64,000 bases of DNA. Source: Raineya sp. (GTDB lineage: Bacteria > Bacteroidota > Bacteroidia > Cytophagales > Thermonemataceae). Below, one piece after another: positions 58,230 through 64,000 of this stretch (position 1 is the stretch's first letter; each line of letters begins with the position of its first letter). Where the stretch lies: positions 1 to 64,000 of the forward strand of contig JALONN010000009.1 in the NCBI GenBank assembly GCA_025454915.1, read 5' to 3'. Made by a program: the position numbers and the translations under genes. A model generated the notes under the pieces. The model was given only the letters and a program-made list of their open reading frames with translations, was not told where the DNA came from and did not search any database.

Positions 58230-59870
58230 CTATTTCTTTTTACGTTCTATTTCTTTAAGATTATTCATTTTCTTGATCTGTAGGAATTCATTAATAGTAT
58301 AAAGATGTTCTTTTATTTGTTTGTTTCCAAACTCATATACTTTTTCTGCCAGTCCATCTAAAAAGTCTCGGTCGTGAGAAACCAAAATAACCGTTCCATC
58401 AAAGTCTTTTAAAGCACTTTTCAGAATATCTTTGGTTCTCATATCCAAATGGTTGGTAGGTTCATCCAATATCAGCAGATTTACAGGTTCTAAAAGCAGT
58501 TTAATCATGGCAAGGCGAGTTTTTTCACCTCCAGAAAGTACTTTTACTTTTTTGTTGATGTCATCACCACTAAACATAAAAGCTCCTAAAAGGTCTTTGA
58601 TTTTAGTACGAATATCTCCTACAGCTATTTCATCAATCGTTTGAAAAACAGTAATGCTTTCATCTAATAAAGAAGCCTGATTTTGAGCAAAGTACCCTAT
58701 CATTGCATTATGTCCTAACGAAAGTTTCCCCTGATAGTCAATCTCACCCATAATTGCCTTGATAAGTGTAGACTTACCTTCACCATTCTTTCCTACAAAA
58801 GCAACTTTCTCTCCTCTTTTAATGGTTAAAGACGCATCCGAAAATACCAAATGGTCTCCATAACTCTTTGAAAGCCCTTCTACTGTCAATGGATAATTCC
58901 CAGAACGTGGTGCAGGTGGGAATTTGAGACGCAAAGCCGATGTGTCTTCTTCATCTACCTCCAATATTTCAAGCTTTTCAAGCATTTTTACCCTCGATTG
59001 CACCTGAAGAGTTTTGGAATATGTACCCTTAAAACGTTCAATAAACTCTTGTGTTTCTGCAATCATTTTTTGCTGTTCATCAAAAGCCTTTTGTTGTTGT
59101 TCACGTCTTTCTTTACGTAATTCCAGATATTTTGAGTAGTTTACTTTGTAGTCGTAAATACGCCCCATCGTTACTTCTATGGTTCTATTTGTAATATTAT
59201 CAACAAATGCTCTGTCGTGGGAAATCACAATCACAGCCTTGGCTGAGTTAATCAAAAACTCTTCTAACCACTGAATAGACTCTATATCCATATGGTTGGT
59301 AGGCTCATCCAAAAGTATCAAATCTGGGTTTTGGAGCAATATTTTAGCCAGTTCAATACGCATACGCCATCCACCACTAAAATCGCTGGTAGGTCTTGAA
59401 AAATCTTCACGAACAAAGCCTAAACCCAAAAGCACTTTTTCTACTTCTGCATCATAGTTAATTTGATCAATTGTATAAAATTTTTCGCTTAGAGCAGAAA
59501 CTTTTTCAATCAGTTCATAGTAACTAGGTGAATCGTAATCAGTTCTCGTTTCAAGTTCTTTATTGAGAGCGTCAATTTCTTTTTCCATGTCTTTCAGATG
59601 AGAAAACGCCTTTGCAGCTTCATCAAACACAGACAAATGATTTTCTGTCATTAAATGCTGAGGCAGGTAAGCAATTACAGCATCTTTGGGTGCAGAAATT
59701 CTACCTCTTGTAGGTGTACTAGCTCCTGCAATAATTTTAAGCAATGTAGATTTCCCTGCCCCATTTTTACCCATTAAGGCTATTCTATCTTTAGGATTTA
59801 CTACAAACGAAATATCTTTAAAAAGCGTTTTTCCGCTAAATTCAACGGTAAGACTATCAACCGAAATCAT
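58230..59870 (-). CDS. ABC-F family ATPase
   Basis: A 546-residue protein of two tandem ABC domains without membrane segments. The first has GKNGAGKSTLLKIIAG (Walker A) and FSGGWRMRIELA (signature), then LILLDEPTNHMDIESIQWLE. The second has VGKNGEGKSTLIKAI, LSGGEKTRLAMIKLL and LLILDEPTNHLDMRTK. A coiled-coil linker lies around 245-300 (KERREQQQKAFDEQQKMIAE). The layout fits ABC-F factors (EttA/YbiT/Uup type) that act on the ribosomal E site rather than as transporters. The moderate linker length does not point strongly to antibiotic resistance. Confidence 0.93.
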   Translation of the reverse strand: MISVDSLTVEFSGKTLFKDISFVVNPKDRIALMGKNGAGKSTLLKIIAGASTPTRGRISAPKDAVIAYLPQHLMTENHLSVFDEAAKAFSHLKDMEKEIDALNKELETRTDYDSPSYYELIEKVSALSEKFYTIDQINYDAEVEKVLLGLGFVREDFSRPTSDFSGGWRMRIELAKILLQNPDLILLDEPTNHMDIESIQWLEEFLINSAKAVIVISHDRAFVDNITNRTIEVTMGRIYDYKVNYSKYLELRKERREQQQKAFDEQQKMIAETQEFIERFKGTYSKTLQVQSRVKMLEKLEILEVDEEDTSALRLKFPPAPRSGNYPLTVEGLSKSYGDHLVFSDASLTIKRGEKVAFVGKNGEGKSTLIKAIMGEIDYQGKLSLGHNAMIGYFAQNQASLLDESITVFQTIDEIAVGDIRTKIKDLLGAFMFSGDDINKKVKVLSGGEKTRLAMIKLLLEPVNLLILDEPTNHLDMRTKDILKSALKDFDGTVILVSHDRDFLDGLAEKVYEFGNKQIKEHLYTINEFLQIKKMNNLKEIERKKK

Positions 59871-59897
59871 GAAAAATTATATTTTAAATTGAAGGCA

Positions 59898-59905
59898 CAA
59901 AGATA
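59898..59905 (-). promoter_or_regulatory. -7 box of the ABC-F promoter
   Basis: On the minus strand TATCTTTG matches TAnnTTTG, about 28 bp before the ABC-F start. A T-rich tract stands at the -33 position. The box is immediately downstream of the hairpin at 59921-59953. Confidence 0.5.
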
Positions 59906-59920
59906 TAAATTTTATAAAGA

Positions 59921-59953
59921 AAAAGAGGCTTATTTGAAAAATAAGCCTCTTTT
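59921..59953. terminator. Strong hairpin without an upstream gene
   Basis: AAAAGAGGCTTATT and AATAAGCCTCTTTT form a perfect 14-bp stem around TGAAA, with T runs on both strands. No gene on either strand ends next to it, so it looks like a terminator left from a former neighbour, or an insulator of the ABC-F promoter. Confidence 0.7.
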
Positions 59954-60259
59954 ATGTTTTGTGAACTCGTAGGGAGTCAAATAACACCCTTAAAAACACA
60001 TTCAACGGAGTTTTTTAAAAATTTACGGCAGTTTTTAGGGTAGTTTTGGATAAAAGTACTTTTAGCATCTATAATATTCATCTCAACAATAAATAGAATT
60101 AAAATCAAATTAAAATATCTTTTTTATTTACTCCTTATTATTTTTACGCTATAATTCCGTAATTAGAGCCTTAATAACGTTTATGATTAAATCTTATAGC
60201 ATATTCTAATTAAAAATATGTATAATAAATTATTTATATTTAAGTGAAACTTTAAATGA
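59954..60259. other. Intergenic region upstream of methyltransferase gene
   Basis: About 300 bp of AT-rich DNA with no supported coding frame. It must hold the promoter of the methyltransferase-nuclease pair; the stretch near 60100-60240 has several A/T-rich candidates but no clear TAnnTTTG box. I see no repeat or RNA gene here. Confidence 0.5.
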
Positions 60260-63200
60260 ATGATGGGACAAGATATTATAAAATCATTGGGTTTAGATAA
60301 AGCTATTTCTGTTTATCCTATACAAAAGGATATAATGGAAACACAGTCTGTAATCCTACATCAAGTTCAAGAGTTTGGAATTGATGCTGTTTATTTTAAT
60401 ACGGATGAAAATGGTAATAGTTTTCCTGCTATTTTTTTAAAAAAAGTAAATTCTTTTAGTGAAGAAGTATTAAAAAGCATTACAGATACACATAAAAAAG
60501 CTTGGAATTATAAAAAAGTATTGTTTTTATATGTCTATTCAGATACAGAAATTCGCATTTATAATTGTATTGATTATCCTCTTTTCATAACTCAAAATAA
60601 TTTTAACTATGAAAAAGAGTTATGTAAATTAGAAATAGAAAGGTATAAATTCTCTGATATAGATAAGCTTAAAGTTCTTAATCAACTTTTTTCTTCTATT
60701 GCCATTGATACTGGTATTATTTGGACATCAGAAGATGCATTATTTATTAGAGAAAAAATAAATATACAACGTAGAGTTGATAAATATTTAGTAGAAAGCC
60801 TTGTTAATACATCGGAAAATCTTAAAAATCAAGGACTTAAAATTGATTTTATTCATAAAATTATCCTTCGCTCATTATTTCTATTATATTTAGAAGATAG
60901 AGGAGCTACTGATGCTAAATTTTATGGACAAATTAAAAATAAAGCAACATCTTATTTTGACATCTTAGAAGATGTCAAAGCTACTCACCAGTTATATCAG
61001 AAGTTAGAGGAACATTTTAAAGGAAATATATTTGGGTTAGATATAGAAGAAAATATATCTGTTAATCAACTTCAATTAATAAAAAAATGCTTTATTAGTG
61101 GTAATGAAAATACCCCTCAAATAAGTTTATTTGAAAATTGGCGATTATTTGATTTTAGTATTATCCAAATAGAATTGATAAGTGAAATTTATGAAAATTT
61201 CTTATTTAAAACAGATCCTGAATTGAAGAAAAAAACTGGTACTTATTACACCCCTCCTACATTAGTAGAACTTATTTTAAATGAAAAATTACCTATCAAT
61301 AAAGCAGAAACAAATTATAATATTAAAATTTTAGATCCTTCTTGTGGTTCAGGAATTTTCCTAGTTGAAAGTTTTAAACGTTTAGTAAAGCGTTATGAGA
61401 ATCATCATAATCAAAAATTAAGCGATTTTGATACTTTAAAAGAATTATTGATTAATAATATTTTTGGCATTGAATTGCATCCCCAAGCAATTAAAGTTGC
61501 CGCATTTAGTTTGTATCTAGCATTGGTAGATAACCTAAACCCTAAAACTATTTGGTTAAATAAAAAACATAATTTACCCTATTTAATCAATAACCTATCT
61601 GACAAATCTTTAAAAGAACAAGGGTATAATTTGTTCTGTAGGGATACTATTAAAAAGAATGAGGATATAGAAAATATTCCTTTTAATTTAATAATAGGAA
61701 ATCCTCCATTTGGCACTACAGACTTATCAGATGTAATTCATGATTATTGTAATACTCATAATTTTGCGAAAGAAATGGTTTTACCTTTCTTACATAAAGC
61801 TATAAAGTTAGCTCCCAACGGAGAAATAGCCTTAATTTTCAATACTAAAATATTAACAAATACGGAAGGAACTTATCAAAATTTTAGAAGATGGCTATTT
61901 AATGAGTGTTATGTAGAAAGAATATATAACTTCTCTATACTTCGTAAAGCTAAAAAGAATTTTGGAGGACAGTTATTTAGTGATGCTGTTGGACCTATAA
62001 GCATCATATTTTATAAGAAAGTACCTCCTAATAAACCCTCTGATAAAATCATTTACTATGCTCCAAAAACTTATATTAAATCTAATATAATTGAAGGGAT
62101 GAATATTGACTTTTCAGATATGAGATATTTACCTAGAGAAGAATGTATCAAACCTGATACTAAAATTTGGAAAATTGCAATGTGGGGAGGAATAAATGAT
62201 TGGGAATTAGTAAATTCTATAGATTCAAAATATAAAAACTTAAAATCTGTTTTTAGTAAAGAAAATAATACGAAATGGAAATATGCAACAGGTTTAAATG
62301 CTGATTCAACAAAACTCGATTTTGTACCCGATAAAATCATAGATACAAGAAAAATTGATAGATATTTTTCCAGTGATTCAGCCACATACACTAATAACAA
62401 AATATATAGAAAAATAGATGAAAAGTTATTTCAACCTCCTTTCATAGTTATTAAACAAGCACAAGCAAATAAACAGATAGCAGCATCTTACATTGACTAC
62501 CAAGCTTACTGTCTTAGTTCTGCTTATGTTATTAATGGAGATGTAGATGATAATTTCAAGAAAGCATTAATAGGTGTTATTAATTCTACTTTTACCAAAT
62601 ATTACTTATTTATGGTTGCTTCATCTTGGGGTATTGAGAGAGAAAGGGTATCCTTCGAAGAGTTATTATCAATTCCTTTTTTACTTTTAGATGAGGAAAA
62701 AGTTTCTCGAATTAGTAAATTGGTTAGTACAATTATTAATATTAAAAAACTTCCTATTTCGGAGTTTAAATCTTTTTCAATAAAAGAATTAGAATCTAAA
62801 ATTGACAATGTAATTTATGATATTTTAAATCTAAGTCCTGCTGATATTTCTACTATTCATGATACTTTAAATTATAACTTAGACCTTTTTGAAAATCAAG
62901 AAAAATCTAAGGCTTTACATGCTGTATCACAAAAACAAATTATACAATATGGAGATAAAATAAGTCAAGAGTTAAATGATTTTTTTGATGGAGAAGATTT
63001 GTGGCTTAATTATACAATTTACAGTATTAATAAATTTACTCCCTTAATGATGATTAAACTTACCTTTAATAATACTATCAAGGAGCATATTATATCTAAA
63101 GAAAGTATTAGCGAGGAATTGAAAAAAATGGATAGGTATCTATGGGAAAAACAATCAACTAATCTTTATTTTAGAAAAAAATTAAATTATAAAACTGAAA

Positions 63201-63304
63201 ACGATATTTATATTATTCGACCAAATCAACGAAGATTTTGGTCGGAATCAATGGCTTTGGAGGACGCATCAGAGTTAATTCTTGAAATTTTAAACGGAAA
63301 TTAA
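60260..63304 (+). CDS. N6-adenine DNA methyltransferase (type IIG-like)
   Basis: A 1014-residue protein. Residues 1-110 are an alpha/beta domain (IDAVYFNTDENGNSFPAIFL). Residues 160-320 are helical, with FLLYLEDRG typical of Eco57I-like enzymes. The methyltransferase core has TGTYYTP (326-332), motif I DPSCGSG (359-365) and catalytic NPPF (481-484). The rest, to 1014, includes a target-recognition region (about 660-860) and a C-terminal extension. It methylates adenine N6 in a specific site. No clear nuclease motif is visible in its N-terminus, and a separate PD-(D/E)XK protein is encoded 2 bp downstream, so cleavage may be a partner's job. The upstream gap contains an orphan terminator. Confidence 0.9.
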   Translation: MMGQDIIKSLGLDKAISVYPIQKDIMETQSVILHQVQEFGIDAVYFNTDENGNSFPAIFLKKVNSFSEEVLKSITDTHKKAWNYKKVLFLYVYSDTEIRIYNCIDYPLFITQNNFNYEKELCKLEIERYKFSDIDKLKVLNQLFSSIAIDTGIIWTSEDALFIREKINIQRRVDKYLVESLVNTSENLKNQGLKIDFIHKIILRSLFLLYLEDRGATDAKFYGQIKNKATSYFDILEDVKATHQLYQKLEEHFKGNIFGLDIEENISVNQLQLIKKCFISGNENTPQISLFENWRLFDFSIIQIELISEIYENFLFKTDPELKKKTGTYYTPPTLVELILNEKLPINKAETNYNIKILDPSCGSGIFLVESFKRLVKRYENHHNQKLSDFDTLKELLINNIFGIELHPQAIKVAAFSLYLALVDNLNPKTIWLNKKHNLPYLINNLSDKSLKEQGYNLFCRDTIKKNEDIENIPFNLIIGNPPFGTTDLSDVIHDYCNTHNFAKEMVLPFLHKAIKLAPNGEIALIFNTKILTNTEGTYQNFRRWLFNECYVERIYNFSILRKAKKNFGGQLFSDAVGPISIIFYKKVPPNKPSDKIIYYAPKTYIKSNIIEGMNIDFSDMRYLPREECIKPDTKIWKIAMWGGINDWELVNSIDSKYKNLKSVFSKENNTKWKYATGLNADSTKLDFVPDKIIDTRKIDRYFSSDSATYTNNKIYRKIDEKLFQPPFIVIKQAQANKQIAASYIDYQAYCLSSAYVINGDVDDNFKKALIGVINSTFTKYYLFMVASSWGIERERVSFEELLSIPFLLLDEEKVSRISKLVSTIINIKKLPISEFKSFSIKELESKIDNVIYDILNLSPADISTIHDTLNYNLDLFENQEKSKALHAVSQKQIIQYGDKISQELNDFFDGEDLWLNYTIYSINKFTPLMMIKLTFNNTIKEHIISKESISEELKKMDRYLWEKQSTNLYFRKKLNYKTENDIYIIRPNQRRFWSESMALEDASELILEILNGN

Positions 63305-63306
63305 GA

Positions 63307-63918
63307 ATGAGTGATTTAAATCCTGAGATTATAAGCAAAGCTAAAAACGCTTTTGAAATAAAATGCTTTAAACTTATTATAGAAGCATATAATCAAGCTC
63401 TAATAGAAAAAAATATAGAGTTAGATTGGAATGAAAATGATATTACAGCTGAGCTTCATGAACATATGAGGGATAGTCAATCAAGAAAAAATTGGAAAAT
63501 CTCAACCAATATTGAAGAAAAAATTATTGGAAGTGTTCCAAAACAGAAATGGTTTGGGGATAAACTTTACAGGATAGATATCAGATTAAGTACTTTTAAG
63601 AAAGGCAGTGAATATGAATACTTTTTTGAAGCAAAAAATCTAAAACAAAGTGATTCTAAATTAGGACAGAGATATATTGAAACAGGAATAGACAGTTTTA
63701 TTTCAGAAAAGTATGTGAATGGTAGTTTACTTGCATATCTACTAAAAGGAGAATCCGATGTAGCTATACAAGAAATTAATAGTTTTTTAATAAAATCAAG
63801 TAGATATACAGAAATATTAAATATAGGAAAACATAAACTGTGTAACTATTACTATGAATCTAATCATCCTAATATAGGTATTTTAAAGCATCTGGTTTTT
63901 GATTTCACTAACATTTAA
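63307..63918 (+). CDS. PD-(D/E)XK nuclease-like partner of the methyltransferase
   Basis: A 203-residue cytoplasmic protein. After an N-terminal helix (NAFEIKCFKLIIEAYNQALI), it has YRIDIRLSTFKKG with D91 and EYFFEAKNL with E108 and K110, matching the PD-(D/E)XK active-site spacing D...ExK. Later QRYIETGIDSFISEKY resembles the helix after the core in restriction enzymes. The stop of the methyltransferase lies 2 bp upstream, so both are cotranslated. It is the candidate restriction subunit. I do not recognise a named family. Nothing can be placed in the remaining 80 bp of the window. Confidence 0.75.
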   Translation: MSDLNPEIISKAKNAFEIKCFKLIIEAYNQALIEKNIELDWNENDITAELHEHMRDSQSRKNWKISTNIEEKIIGSVPKQKWFGDKLYRIDIRLSTFKKGSEYEYFFEAKNLKQSDSKLGQRYIETGIDSFISEKYVNGSLLAYLLKGESDVAIQEINSFLIKSSRYTEILNIGKHKLCNYYYESNHPNIGILKHLVFDFTNI

Positions 63919-64000
63919 TTCTTATTTAACTTGCCATTTTTCTTACTTAACTTTATTAGTTAACCTAGACAATTATTTAAAAGCTCTGCTGTATGGTAGA

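Noticed and set aside
58230-59870. Antibiotic-resistance ABC-F with attenuator at 59921
   Set aside because: The promoter box lies downstream of the hairpin, so the hairpin is not in the leader, and the linker is not of the long resistance type.

Overview
The window reads as chromosome of an AT-rich member of the Bacteroidota, most likely a Cytophagales-type bacterium. Supporting signs are TAnnTTTG-type promoter boxes, a FecI/FecR/STN surface-signalling cassette, DUF6090 and DUF6915 proteins, an S16 protein with a long Lys/Ala-rich tail, many Bacteroidota-style lipoproteins and secreted proteins, and scattered core genes (E1 of 2-oxoglutarate dehydrogenase, hslV, P5C dehydrogenase, pyrH-frr, ruvA, rpsP-rimM, one CAT-anticodon tRNA). 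No insertion sequence, prophage or CRISPR array is visible.

Layout. 1-2.4 kb: a lipoprotein pair and an XRE-type regulator. 2.4-5.6 kb: a small conserved gene, a 9 x 21 bp tandem repeat and a three-gene type II restriction-modification cassette. 5.8-9.3 kb: sigma factor, FecR and an STN/LA_2272-repeat surface protein. 9.5-14.2 kb: secreted proteins, an AIM24-family protein and a YgiB-like / ATP-grasp / DUF350 operon. 14.2-18.4 kb: membrane proteins, including a potassium-channel pore fused to a beta-helix-like domain, and MarC. 18.8-25.8 kb: lipoprotein paralogs, AraC regulator, acyltransferase, NTF2-like and TonB-like secreted proteins. 25.9-41.1 kb: mostly housekeeping. 41.1-44.4 kb: a DUF262 / AAA-ATPase / unknown three-gene module next to a tRNA. 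44.7-46.5 kb: HAD hydrolase, rpsP, rimM. 46.6-53.8 kb: a complete retron module. 53.9-59.9 kb: miscellaneous genes and an ABC-F ATPase. 60.2-63.9 kb: an adenine DNA methyltransferase with a PD-(D/E)XK nuclease-like partner.

The most interesting region is 46.6-53.8 kb. A retron reverse transcriptase (NAxxH, YADD and VTG motifs, preceded by a basic coiled-coil extension) is followed by a giant WGR/HEAT-repeat protein and a winged-helix/SWIM zinc-finger protein, the composition assigned to type XIII retrons. Upstream lie two tandem copies of the predicted msr-msd RNA. They are almost identical except in the long msd hairpin, where 10 of 25 base pairs differ and every change is compensated on the other arm. 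Each copy keeps its own promoter-like block, 9-bp a1/a2 pairing and intrinsic terminator. This points to one reverse transcriptase serving two RNAs that would give msDNAs with different stems.

Four candidate defence loci lie within 64 kb (the R-M cassette, the DUF262/AAA module, the retron and the methyltransferase/nuclease pair), separated by ordinary genes.
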